NCBI RefSeq assembly: GCF_018271975.1
Contig: NZ_JAGUCN010000001.1
Location: forward strand, 310,001-374,000
Length of the DNA: 64,000 bases
Direction of reading: 5' to 3'
Source: Carboxylicivirga mesophila
Lineage (GTDB): Bacteria; Bacteroidota; Bacteroidia; Bacteroidales; Marinilabiliaceae
The position numbers were made by a program, and so were the translations under genes. A model generated the notes under the pieces. The model worked only from the letters and a program-made list of their open reading frames with translations. It made no database searches and was not told the DNA's origin. Shown in pieces: positions 28,286 to 36,784 of the stretch; position 1 is the first letter of the stretch; each line of letters starts with the position of its first letter.

Positions 28286-29577
28286 TAGTTGATGCCATTT
28301 TTAAAGAAGTCTTCTTCAATAAGATTATTGAGTCGGTTACTGGCCACTTTTTTGAGTTTGATGGCATATAATTCATTGCCTTTTTTCGGATTGAGGTCTT
28401 CAGGCAGGGCATCAATAAATTGTTGATATAGCTCTTTGGCCTTCGCAGCATCCTTCAGCTGGTAGTCATATATCGATGCCTGACGATATAAGTATTGGTG
28501 ATTGGAAGGCGCATAGATATAAGCCTTATTGTAGTAATTGATGGCCATTTGATAGTGTCCGGTATCAAAATGCATCATGGCCAGTTTCAGATTAGTTTTT
28601 TCCATCAACACAGGAGAAGGTTTAATTAACTCCTGAGCTATCAACAGAAATATCTTACCATCAAGTGGCTGGTTCGACTGCCCCAATGAAGCACCTAAAA
28701 AGAAGGCAACTTCAGGATCATCGTCTTTTAACTTAATGGCTGACTTCAGGTAATTGGTGGCATTATCAAAGTTTTCGAGACGGTACGATGCTATACCCAA
28801 GTGTTTTTTAGTCAGAAATGAGCTGTCGCCCTGCGCTTCAAGGCGCTTGAACAAGACCATTACATTATGGTTTGAGCCATTTTTAAAATTGGCCATACCT
28901 GCAAGCAGCAGAAAGTTTTTGTTGTTCTCCAGTCGTTCAATATAAGGCACGCACAAGTCGTGGCATTCTACATATTGCTTATCGCTATAGTAAAGGTTGG
29001 CTAGTTTTAAGGCCACCTTCTGATTATTAGGGTGAGCCTGCAATATCATTTGATAAGTGGCAATAGCATGGCTGGTCTGCTTGGTTTTTTCATAAGACTC
29101 AGCCAGAAACAGGTTGATGTTGTAATTGCTGGAATCTTGTTGAGTGTATTTTTTTAGTAGTTCAACATTGGCCTTATATTCCTTATAAAAATGATTGACT
29201 TCAGCATACCTCAGCAGATTAACGGTATTTGCAGGGGCCTGCTGATAGGTATTTTTAATGATTGGCAATGCTTTTGTGTAGTTGCCTGTGTTGAGGTAGC
29301 AACGACAGAGTAGGTCAAGCTGCTGGGAGTTGAGCATTGCTGATGTATTGGTTAAGCATTGGATAGCTTTATCAGGGAAGCCTAGCTGTTGATAGGCTAG
29401 CGCAAGGTAATATGATTCCGGAAAACTCAGGCTTTGAGATTTTGGTTCGAGCTGTTTAATGATAGCGTCGTATTGCCCCTCGGCCAGCAGGAATTGAGGA
29501 GATGATTGTGCATTAATACTGACTTGTAAGGTGCATAAAAAGATGGCTGTAATGAAGAATTTGGGTTTAAGGATCAT
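28285..29577 (-). CDS. Exported tetratricopeptide-repeat protein
   Basis: 430 residues with a signal peptide (about 1-23, ending INAQ). The rest is a solenoid of helical TPR units, for example YLALAYQQLGFPDKAIQCLT, LRYAEVNHFYKEYKANVELL, KKHLGIASYRLENFDNATNY and YRQASIYDYQLKDAAKAKEL. Such proteins act as scaffolds in the periplasm or at the outer membrane; no partner can be named. Its neighbours are unrelated. A promoter-like element lies at 29598-29630. Confidence 0.88.
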   Translation of the reverse strand: MILKPKFFITAIFLCTLQVSINAQSSPQFLLAEGQYDAIIKQLEPKSQSLSFPESYYLALAYQQLGFPDKAIQCLTNTSAMLNSQQLDLLCRCYLNTGNYTKALPIIKNTYQQAPANTVNLLRYAEVNHFYKEYKANVELLKKYTQQDSSNYNINLFLAESYEKTKQTSHAIATYQMILQAHPNNQKVALKLANLYYSDKQYVECHDLCVPYIERLENNKNFLLLAGMANFKNGSNHNVMVLFKRLEAQGDSSFLTKKHLGIASYRLENFDNATNYLKSAIKLKDDDPEVAFFLGASLGQSNQPLDGKIFLLIAQELIKPSPVLMEKTNLKLAMMHFDTGHYQMAINYYNKAYIYAPSNHQYLYRQASIYDYQLKDAAKAKELYQQFIDALPEDLNPKKGNELYAIKLKKVASNRLNNLIEEDFFKNGIN

Positions 29578-29597
29578 GATCTTATTGTTTTATTATT

Positions 29598-29630
29598 CAA
29601 ATATAACTAAAAAGTTAGTTGAATAACAAG
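29598..29630 (-). promoter_or_regulatory. Promoter of the TPR gene
   Basis: On the minus strand: CTTG (one mismatch to TTTG) at 29630-29627, a 21-base spacer, and -7 box TATATTTG at 29605-29598. Transcription would start near 29591, about 14 bases before the ATG. Confidence 0.5.
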
Positions 29631-29710
29631 TGTAAAGTAGAATTTGTAATACCTTATCCCTTGGCAGTACATTTAATGAGTCCTCCTTTTTTAAAAGCGG
29701 ATTAATGATA

Positions 29711-29747
29711 AACAAAAAGGTTGCAAACCATTACGGCCGGCAACCTT
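29711..29747 (-). terminator. Terminator after the small lipoprotein gene
   Basis: On the minus strand: AAGGTTGC stem closing with GCAACCTT, then TTTTTGTTT. It is about 58 bases after the stop of the lipoprotein gene at 29805. Confidence 0.75.
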
Positions 29748-29804
29748 CGAGTATATACGGAGTCACGAATATCGACTCAGAGTATTCATTTAATTCCAAT
29801 TCAC

Positions 29805-29984
29805 TTATGGAAGTGGTTGTGTAGCTTCTGGATTCCAGATTGGATGATCAGCTTCTGGATGATAAATTGGATTTTCAACAGATGGTCCATCTGGATCGAT
29901 GTACTTGTCATCGCTGCTGCATGATGTTAAACTTAAACCTACAATAAAAAGACTTACAGCGAAAATTGATTTTAATGCTTTCAT
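29805..29984 (-). CDS. Small lipoprotein, proline/histidine-rich (59 residues)
   Basis: Frame from ATG at 29984 to TAA at 29805. A signal peptide with lipobox LTSC gives a lipidated Cys22, leaving a mature chain of only 38 residues: an acidic SSDDKYIDPDGP stretch, then repeats of the type NPIYHPEADHP and IWNPEATQPLP. It has its own downstream terminator, which supports a real gene. The family is unknown. The mature part is too short for an enzyme; a structural, spacer or metal-contact role is possible but unsupported. Confidence 0.75.
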   Translation of the reverse strand: MKALKSIFAVSLFIVGLSLTSCSSDDKYIDPDGPSVENPIYHPEADHPIWNPEATQPLP

Positions 29985-30137
29985 GACTCAAACATTTAAT
30001 TGATTATACTTTGTTAATTTTTACATCACAAAGATGTTGTGAATCTGTAAGTTCTAAAATCCCATTTCGTTCAATAAGTGCTCCAAAAAGTTCAAACGCT
30101 TCTTTTAATTGAAAATATGGACTTATTGCAGTGCCCT

Positions 30138-31460
30138 CTATTTTAAACCTATGCCGTTAATTTTTTTATATAAATCAAGTGCATACACATCGGTCATCCC
30201 AGATATAAAGTCAAGCACAGACTGGATCTTATCATACAGCGGGGTATCTGTTTCACATCTGAACTGTTCAGGAATAAAGGGTAAAAGCATTTTTGAATAG
30301 AAGTCATCTGGGTTGGTGACCGCCTTGATAAATTCTTCGAGCAGTGTGCCAAGTATGCGGTAACCAGCTATTTCAATTTCAACCACCGAAGGGTGTTTAT
30401 AAATGCGTGTGTAAGCTGTTGTCTGGCAGGTTTTCATGGCCTCACGCTCATGACCAGTTAAATGGTCTATCAAACCTTTTTCAAAACTACCGTTGAGTAT
30501 GCTGGTGTGGTTATTCCAGAATATCTCTGTACACTGACCTACCAGTTTGCCAATTACTTTTGCCCGCAGAAAGGCCATGCGTTCATTCAGGTCAGTTACT
30601 TCCTCAAAAACACTGGCTATCTTTTTAAACTCCTCGGCCTCATGGTCTTTGTCAAAAAAGCCGGTTAGCAAATTATACGTTTCTTCGTATGATAATATTT
30701 TAAGTTTGTGCGCATCTTCAATATCCATTACCTGGTAGCAAATGTCATCGGCTGCTTCAACCAGATATACCAAGGGATGACGGGCATAAATCCTCTTTTC
30801 ACTGTCTAAAAGCTGAAGCCCCAGAGTGGAGGCGATGTGCTCAAATGTGTCGTGTTCAGACTGGAAATAGCCATATTTTTTAAGTCCAACGCCTGAGGCA
30901 TAAGGATATTTGATGATAGAAGCAATGGTAGTATAGGTCATAGCAAAGCCACCTTTGCGTCGTCCTTTAAAGGCATGTGTCAGCATACGCAGCGCATTGG
31001 CATTACCTTCAAAGCGCGTGATATCTGTCCATTGCGAAGGGCTTAATTCAGCCTTAAATTTCTTTCCTTCTCCATTGGTAAAGTAATGACCAATAGCGGC
31101 CTCACCTGAATGACCGAATGGCGGGTTACCCAGGTCGTGTGCCAGGCAGGCGGCTGCTACCACAGAGCCAATTTCTGCCACTAATTCAGGATTGCCATAT
31201 CCGGCTTTCGTTAATCGAGCAGCGATGTTGTTACCCAGCGAACGGCCCACACTGGCAACTTCAAGGCTATGCGTAAGGCGGTTGTGTACAAAAATACTTC
31301 CGGGTAATGGAAATACTTGTGTTTTGTCCTGTAGCCGCCTGAAAGGAGACGAAAAAATAAGCCGATCATAATCGCGCTGAAACTGGGTGCGATCGTGCTT
31401 TATTTGTGTTTGGTTTTCTTGTCCGGTGCGTATGGTTGATAGTAGTTGCTCCCAGTTCAT
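30138..31460 (-). CDS. dgt: Deoxyguanosine triphosphate triphosphohydrolase-like HD protein
   Basis: 440 residues. The HD-domain metal site is visible as NRLTHSLEVASVGRSLG, AACLAHDLGNPPFGHSGEAA and YLVEAADDICYQVMDIEDAH. The start, including RDYDRLIFSSPFRRLQDKTQ, is typical of bacterial dGTPase-like enzymes, which cut dNTPs to the nucleoside and triphosphate in the cytoplasm and adjust nucleotide pools. The upstream YgjP-like gene ends one base before its ATG, indicating translational coupling in a two-gene operon. Confidence 0.95.
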   Translation of the reverse strand: MNWEQLLSTIRTGQENQTQIKHDRTQFQRDYDRLIFSSPFRRLQDKTQVFPLPGSIFVHNRLTHSLEVASVGRSLGNNIAARLTKAGYGNPELVAEIGSVVAAACLAHDLGNPPFGHSGEAAIGHYFTNGEGKKFKAELSPSQWTDITRFEGNANALRMLTHAFKGRRKGGFAMTYTTIASIIKYPYASGVGLKKYGYFQSEHDTFEHIASTLGLQLLDSEKRIYARHPLVYLVEAADDICYQVMDIEDAHKLKILSYEETYNLLTGFFDKDHEAEEFKKIASVFEEVTDLNERMAFLRAKVIGKLVGQCTEIFWNNHTSILNGSFEKGLIDHLTGHEREAMKTCQTTAYTRIYKHPSVVEIEIAGYRILGTLLEEFIKAVTNPDDFYSKMLLPFIPEQFRCETDTPLYDKIQSVLDFISGMTDVYALDLYKKINGIGLK

Positions 31461-31461
31461 G

Positions 31462-32187
31462 CTAATATATTTTTGTTTGATAATCCTTCATGGCTTTATC
31501 CAGCTCACGTGCTTTGCCCTTGCACATGATATCGAGCCGTGCCCAGAAATGCGGGCCATGGTTTTTCTCGTGTACATGGCATAGTTCATGCAAAAGTACA
31601 TAATCTATCAGTTGGTCGGGCAAGCGCATTAAATGAAGATTGAGATTAATGTTGTTGGTAGCAGAGCATGAGCCCCAGCGCGTTTTTAAGTTCTTAATGG
31701 TAACATTGCGAAAGCTGATATTATGCTGCTGAGCCAGCCATGATAACCGGCCCGGAAGAAAACGTTTAGCCTCCAGCCTCAAGGCTTCCTCAATGCCGAA
31801 TCGGATGGTTTTCTGAATTTCGGGTGATCTCACCGGCAGGTGAGATGGATAGGAGATGTGTAGTAACCCGTTTTGTAATTGCAGGCGCACTTTGGGTTGT
31901 TGATGTTGCTCTATTTTTAAAGCAAACGAGCGGGTTCTGAATTGTGTTTGCTCGTCAAATATAGTCAGGTTCTGCTCTTTTTCTTCAAGTCTGCTGCGCT
32001 GCTGTAATACCCATTGACGCTTCTCGTGCAAAAAGCTTACGGCTTCCTGTATGTTGGCTCCTTTAGGTATGATCAGTGTTGGAGGTGCAAAGGGCTTCAT
32101 CCGTATACTAATGCGCCGGGCTTTTGCACTTATGCGGATGCATACATCGCCTATTTCGGGTATGTTTACCAGCTCTTCCTTTTTCAT
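31462..32187 (-). CDS. YgjP-like (DUF45) zinc metallopeptidase-fold protein
   Basis: 241 residues, cytoplasmic. The zinc site is YVLLHELCHVHEKNHGPHFW (HExxH with the third ligand His in the NHGPHF segment), preceded by the family motif VTIKNLKTRWGSCSATNNIN. YgjP/DUF45 proteins are often linked to restriction or DNA metabolism genes, but their substrate is unknown. It is first in an operon with dgt (one base between stop and start). Confidence 0.92.
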   Translation of the reverse strand: MKKEELVNIPEIGDVCIRISAKARRISIRMKPFAPPTLIIPKGANIQEAVSFLHEKRQWVLQQRSRLEEKEQNLTIFDEQTQFRTRSFALKIEQHQQPKVRLQLQNGLLHISYPSHLPVRSPEIQKTIRFGIEEALRLEAKRFLPGRLSWLAQQHNISFRNVTIKNLKTRWGSCSATNNINLNLHLMRLPDQLIDYVLLHELCHVHEKNHGPHFWARLDIMCKGKARELDKAMKDYQTKIY

Positions 32188-32244
32188 GCCATTACCTTTC
32201 GGCAGTAAAAGTAATAAACAGAGGCGATAGTGCGACTAAAATAT

Positions 32245-33393
32245 TTATGATTGCAATTTAAAGAATCGAAGTTTGTCGATGAGGGATGCTGCTTGTTCAA
32301 CCATTAGTCCCGAACTGGACGACATCTCTTCAGAAATAGCAGCATTGCTTTGTGTAGAACGATTAATTTCCTGTAGTGCATTATTAATTTGTGCGGCTCC
32401 CAGGTTTTGTTCTTCACTCGAAGATGCAATCTCATCCACCAGGTCAGCATTCTTCTTTATTAATGGAAGTGTATGTTGCAGTTTATCGAGGGCGATTTCT
32501 GCCATCTCGTTACCTTTTTTCGAATAGCTTTCAATTTCTTTGGCCGCCAGTTTGCTACGTTCAGCCAGTTTTCTAACCTCACCTGCAACAACGGCAAAAC
32601 CTCTGCCTTCGGCACCTGCTCTTGAGGCTTCTACAGCAGCATTAAGTGCCAGTAGGTTGGTCTGAATGGCTATTTCATCAATTATTTTAATTTTTTCATT
32701 GATTTGCTGCATAGCACTTAAAGCTTCCTGCGTACTAGCATAGCTTTCATCAACCGATTGTCTTGCTTTGTGCGAATTATCTTTGGTGGCCAATGCATTC
32801 TGGCTGTTGGCCTCTATATTAGCAGCCATTTCTTCCATTGATGAGGATATTTCCTCCAGACCTGACGCCTGATTATTGGCGAGGCTCGATATTTCTGTGG
32901 CCGTTTCATTTAGGCTCGTTCCAACCCGATTAACTTCATCGGCAGAGTGCCCCACCTCAGTTACAACACTACTCATTTGTAATTGTAAATGATTAATGGC
33001 CTGATGTATCTCGTATAATTCACCTTTTACAGGTGCTGTGTAGGCTTCTTCCTTACTTGAAATGTTTCCTGCTGCAATATTCTTTAGCTTATCGGTGATG
33101 CCTGCCAGTGGCTTTTTGATTTGCAGATAAACCAGGTATTGAAGAATAACAGTCACAATAATACCTCCCAATAAAGCAGCCCAGAAAGGGTATGATTCAG
33201 GGTTTTTGTAGTGAATACGACTGTTCATAACCGTTAAAAAAACGTTGATCATCCACAATGCTCCAATCCTGAAGAAAATACTTCCCTTGTAGAGCAAACG
33301 TAATAAAAAGTACCCGATAGAGCCTGTTGTTACCAAAATAACAACGAACCTCACTATAAATGATTCCATTCCCATAATGTACCTCCCACTCAA
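32245..33393 (-). CDS. Methyl-accepting chemotaxis protein without a large periplasmic sensor
   Basis: 382 residues; ATG at 33393, with alternatives at MGME six codons later. The N-terminal 95 residues hold about three membrane helices ([54 protein letters not shown]) joined by short loops, followed by a HAMP-like segment about 95-145 and the signalling coiled coil with tip [20 protein letters not shown]. With no sensor domain it may sense membrane state, redox or energy, or act through a partner; this is inference. A single gene. Confidence 0.92.
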   Translation of the reverse strand: MSGRYIMGMESFIVRFVVILVTTGSIGYFLLRLLYKGSIFFRIGALWMINVFLTVMNSRIHYKNPESYPFWAALLGGIIVTVILQYLVYLQIKKPLAGITDKLKNIAAGNISSKEEAYTAPVKGELYEIHQAINHLQLQMSSVVTEVGHSADEVNRVGTSLNETATEISSLANNQASGLEEISSSMEEMAANIEANSQNALATKDNSHKARQSVDESYASTQEALSAMQQINEKIKIIDEIAIQTNLLALNAAVEASRAGAEGRGFAVVAGEVRKLAERSKLAAKEIESYSKKGNEMAEIALDKLQHTLPLIKKNADLVDEIASSSEEQNLGAAQINNALQEINRSTQSNAAISEEMSSSSGLMVEQAASLIDKLRFFKLQS

Positions 33394-33533
33394 TTCGTTA
33401 TTAATGCATTATCCTTTAGGTAACGGCAATTTGCGAATTGTTGGTAAAGATTGTAATTAAGCAAAAATAATTGCGAAGTAATAAAAAAACAATTTCCCCT
33501 GTTACGAAATGATAATAGTTAGGTTTCAATATG

Positions 33534-33566
33534 ACAATAAAAAGCCGCCTGTTGTTCAGGCGGCTG
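33534..33566 (-). terminator. Terminator after the acyl-CoA synthetase gene
   Basis: Nine-base stem AGCCGCCTG / CAGGCGGCT with a five-base loop; on the minus strand it is followed by TTTTTATTG. It lies 24 bases past the stop codon. Confidence 0.88.
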
Positions 33567-33589
33567 CATGTTTTCTCTAAAAATCAATG

Positions 33590-35242
33590 CTATTTAGTGT
33601 ATTTATAACGTTTGATGCTCTTTTTAGGTGTTTTTTCAAATTCCTCGGGGAAAAGCGTCACTTTCGATATGTTCATGTATGCAGGTAATAGCTTATTGGC
33701 TGCCACTTTTATATCTTGTAACTTTTCTTCAATCTGCTTTTTGGTAAACTTTTCGGCATCCGTAGCTTCATAGTCAGGATAGATCAGCGCCTCGAGTTTT
33801 CCATCATTATCTCTAACAAGGCACTCCTGCACGTAATTCATCGAGTTGATGATGGTCTCTATTTCCTCAGGATAAATATTCTGACCTGAAGGTCCTAAAA
33901 GCATGTTTTTACTTCGGCCTTTTATGTAGATGAAGTTTTGTTCGTCAATTACACCTAAGTCACCCGTGTGAAGCCAGCCGTCCTTATCAAATATCTCACT
34001 GGTCGCTTCCTCATTCTTGTAGTAGCCCAGCAGGGTGTTATCGCCTTTTACCAGTATTTCACCAACTTCATTGTAAGGATCTTTTGAATCAATCTTTATG
34101 GTCATACGATCTACCAAAGCACCAGCTGAGTAGGTTCTCGACTCGGTCCATGGTGCATAGCTGATAAGTGGTCCGCACTCGGTCATGCCATAGCCAATGG
34201 TAAACGGGAAGCCAATTTTACGTAGAAATTGCTCCACATCTTTATTCAGAGCAGCTCCTCCAATTATAATCTCACGAAATTCACCGCCAAATACCTCCGT
34301 GAGCTTGTTCTTTACTTTGTTATATACAATTTTGTTTAGCCCGGGGATTTTTAATAATGCCTTTACTTTTGGTTCTTCCAGTTGTGGTTGAACGCGCTTC
34401 TTAAATATTTTTTCAAGAATAAGGGGTACTGATAAAATCAGATGTGGTTTTACCTTTCTAAATGCTTCTGTGATGATTTGCGGAGATGGTGTGCGGGTGA
34501 GAAAGGTAATGTGACATCCCATCGTAAACGGCCATAAAAACTCGAATAAGCAGCCATAGGCATGAGCAAGAGGAAGAAATGAAACCACCCTTTCCTCTGG
34601 CTTAAGTATTAAATGCTCTTGCGCGTATTTGATGTTCGACCAGATACTGCGGTGAGGCAATAATACCCCTTTTGAGAAACCTGAAGTGCCGGATGTGTAT
34701 GAAAGTACCATCACTGCTTCGGCATCAATTTCCGGGAAATCTAACTTTTCAGGATTGAAGTTCTGGCCATCGCCTTTGAAAAAAGGTTGCAGGTTGATTA
34801 CTTTTTCCGCCAGTTTGCCTTTACTATTGTCAACAAGCGATATGCATTGGTTAATTGAGACAATACCAAGCAGTCCATTCATCTTGGTTTCATCCAGCTT
34901 GTCAAAAAGCAAGTCAGTTGAAAACAGCAGTTTGGACTCAGAATGGTTGACAATGTGGTGAATGTCGCTTGAATTAAAATCGGGCAGGATGGGTACAATA
35001 ACAGCTCCATAAGTAATGGTGCCTAAATAAACCACTGCCCAGCTGGTCATGTTACGACCGATTAGCGCAATTTTATCTCCTTTTTCGATGCCCAGCTCCT
35101 TATATAATTGATGTAATCCTAGGATGCGTTCACCTACCTGATTGTAAGTAATAGATTCTCCCTGGAAATCACTGAATGCATTTAACTGACGGTAATTTTT
35201 AAGAGCATGTTCAACATAGCTCAAGTATCCATTATTATCCAT
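33590..35242 (-). CDS. Long-chain fatty acid-CoA ligase-like AMP-binding enzyme
   Basis: 550 residues of the ANL superfamily. P-loop-like motif VLSYTSGTSGFSKGVLLPHR, then FLPLAHAYGCLFEFLWP, IGYGMTECGPLISYAPW, and the C-terminal hinge GWLHTGDLGVIDEQNFIYIK followed by GPSGQNIYPEEIE. It activates a carboxylate, most likely a fatty acid, to an acyl-adenylate and then a thioester; it acts at the cytoplasmic membrane. Length and motifs fit the FadD-like group, but the chain-length preference is not readable. A TAATTTTG -7 box lies at 35286-35293 on the minus strand. Single gene. Confidence 0.92.
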   Translation of the reverse strand: MDNNGYLSYVEHALKNYRQLNAFSDFQGESITYNQVGERILGLHQLYKELGIEKGDKIALIGRNMTSWAVVYLGTITYGAVIVPILPDFNSSDIHHIVNHSESKLLFSTDLLFDKLDETKMNGLLGIVSINQCISLVDNSKGKLAEKVINLQPFFKGDGQNFNPEKLDFPEIDAEAVMVLSYTSGTSGFSKGVLLPHRSIWSNIKYAQEHLILKPEERVVSFLPLAHAYGCLFEFLWPFTMGCHITFLTRTPSPQIITEAFRKVKPHLILSVPLILEKIFKKRVQPQLEEPKVKALLKIPGLNKIVYNKVKNKLTEVFGGEFREIIIGGAALNKDVEQFLRKIGFPFTIGYGMTECGPLISYAPWTESRTYSAGALVDRMTIKIDSKDPYNEVGEILVKGDNTLLGYYKNEEATSEIFDKDGWLHTGDLGVIDEQNFIYIKGRSKNMLLGPSGQNIYPEEIETIINSMNYVQECLVRDNDGKLEALIYPDYEATDAEKFTKKQIEEKLQDIKVAANKLLPAYMNISKVTLFPEEFEKTPKKSIKRYKYTK

Positions 35243-35285
35243 GTTGCTTGTTTTTTGTTGACCGTTAAAGGCTTAAATAACCGAC

Positions 35286-35293
35286 CAAAATTA
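35286..35293 (-). promoter_or_regulatory. -7 promoter box of the acyl-CoA synthetase gene
   Basis: TAATTTTG on the minus strand, 43 bases before the ATG at 35242; no clear -33 partner was seen. Confidence 0.4.
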
Positions 35294-35453
35294 TTTAAAA
35301 TTCTGTAATTACCTAATTTAATATGTAACCATATCTGTATCATGTAAATATAGGGTCACTTAAATTAATTTGCCAGTTTGTGCAATTGTTGTGCCACAAA
35401 ATGGATCTGGAATCAGGCATCTGTAAAAGTGATTCCTGATAAACAGTTTTTTG

Positions 35454-35461
35454 TATTTTTG
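35454..35461 (+). promoter_or_regulatory. -7 promoter box of the thioredoxin-fold lipoprotein gene
   Basis: TATTTTTG, an exact TAnnTTTG match, ending 17 bases before the chosen ATG at 35479. The -33 region is weak. The same gap (35243-35478) holds the divergent acyl-CoA synthetase promoter. Confidence 0.45.
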
Positions 35462-35478
35462 TGTAAATGCTGCAAACT

Positions 35479-36621
35479 ATGAGATATTTTGTATTGGCTG
35501 CAATGGCCTTATTGTTTTTGAATTGTTCCAAGCCACAAAAGACACCTTACTTAACTATTAAGCCTGAGCAGGACTTAAACGGAAAGGTTGAACTATATCG
35601 CATTGATGAAACCACACAATTATTCGATAGAGCCATACAGGCTGAAGAAGGTCATTGGGAATTTGTGACGGATAGTGTGCCCGAGGGCATATACAGTTTG
35701 CACATTAATGGTGAAAAAGTAGCCTCGTTGATAATTAATTCCACTTTTCCGGCGACCATAACAGGACATTTTCAAGTCAATGATCAACGGCTGTCTGTTT
35801 CTGGCAATTCTGAAACAAAAGCCTTGTGGAAATGTGAGCAATTGGCACGGGAGGCTGCATATGAAATAGAGCAGCTAGTTGCCGGCCGGCCAGATTCAAT
35901 TGTTGCTGAGGAGTTTGTGCATGTGAGAGATTCATTCTATACAAATATCAATGCTATTATTGATAAGAAAGCAAAAGAGATCAACCGCATTGCCAATAAT
36001 CATCGAAATACCTTGCTACCACTACTGGCTATGCAACTTAAAGCTGGTAATCACTATCTGTTTCATCCCGAGCAATATGCCGATTTGTATTATGAAACCA
36101 GCAACCAGCTTCAGAATCGATACCCAGATTACTGGCCGGTGAGGCAGTTTGCAACGCATGTTGATTCGTTAATGAACAGAAGCTTATTTAATGCCATTAC
36201 CAAAGAGGGGCGAACTTTCCCGGCTATCTCGGTGCCTGATGCATGGAAGCAAGAAGTGCGGCTTGATAGTTTGATTAGCCAACCAACGTTGTTCGTAATC
36301 TGGAAATCAGATGATGCAGCATCGCGTCATATCACCGGTCAGCTAATGCGATGGACCCGACCATATCGTAACCAGGGGCTGAAGGTTTGCATGATTTCGA
36401 TGGATGACGATAGAGATAAGTGGCTAAGTGCCATAAAAGAGGATCGCCTGGCCGTGTTGCACCTGTCTGATTTGAATGGAGATACTTCGCCTGTTCTTCA
36501 GCAGTTAGGGCTATCAGCTATCCCGTATTTGTTGCTCACAGACACTAATCGAATCATTGTTAAACGTACTCGCGAATTAGACGACCTAAGCACGGCTATG
36601 CGGCAATTAATGAAAAATTAA
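35479..36621 (+). CDS. Thioredoxin-fold lipoprotein lacking the redox cysteines (first of a pair)
   Basis: 380 residues from the ATG at 35479, which begins a lipoprotein signal with Cys16 (LFLNC, Asn at -1). The N-terminal third is beta-rich like DUF4369-type domains, the middle is helical, and residues about 250-375 form a thioredoxin/TlpA-like fold (QPTLFVIWKSDDAASRHITG, then SAIPYLLLTDTNRIIV with the cis-proline). Where TlpA has C-x-x-C, this protein has D279-A-A-S282, so it cannot do disulfide exchange by that site. It would be an envelope lipoprotein with a binding or scaffolding role. A related gene with the same loss follows. Confidence 0.75.
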   Translation: MRYFVLAAMALLFLNCSKPQKTPYLTIKPEQDLNGKVELYRIDETTQLFDRAIQAEEGHWEFVTDSVPEGIYSLHINGEKVASLIINSTFPATITGHFQVNDQRLSVSGNSETKALWKCEQLAREAAYEIEQLVAGRPDSIVAEEFVHVRDSFYTNINAIIDKKAKEINRIANNHRNTLLPLLAMQLKAGNHYLFHPEQYADLYYETSNQLQNRYPDYWPVRQFATHVDSLMNRSLFNAITKEGRTFPAISVPDAWKQEVRLDSLISQPTLFVIWKSDDAASRHITGQLMRWTRPYRNQGLKVCMISMDDDRDKWLSAIKEDRLAVLHLSDLNGDTSPVLQQLGLSAIPYLLLTDTNRIIVKRTRELDDLSTAMRQLMKN

Positions 36622-36784
36622 TCCTATATTTGAGCGTTCTATAATCGAGAATCTTAGTATTATACTAACTTATAACCAATTGATAATAAGTTCGTATTTA
36701 TGCCTGATTATCATGACCTTTAAATGGAGGTTGATAAAGGCAGGTGAGTTACAACTTATAAGCAATGAAAATAAACTTTTAAAT

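Noticed and set aside
29721-29924. Plus-strand 67-residue ORF rich in Trp and Ile
   Set aside because: It is antisense to the small lipoprotein gene, which has a convincing lipobox and its own terminator.
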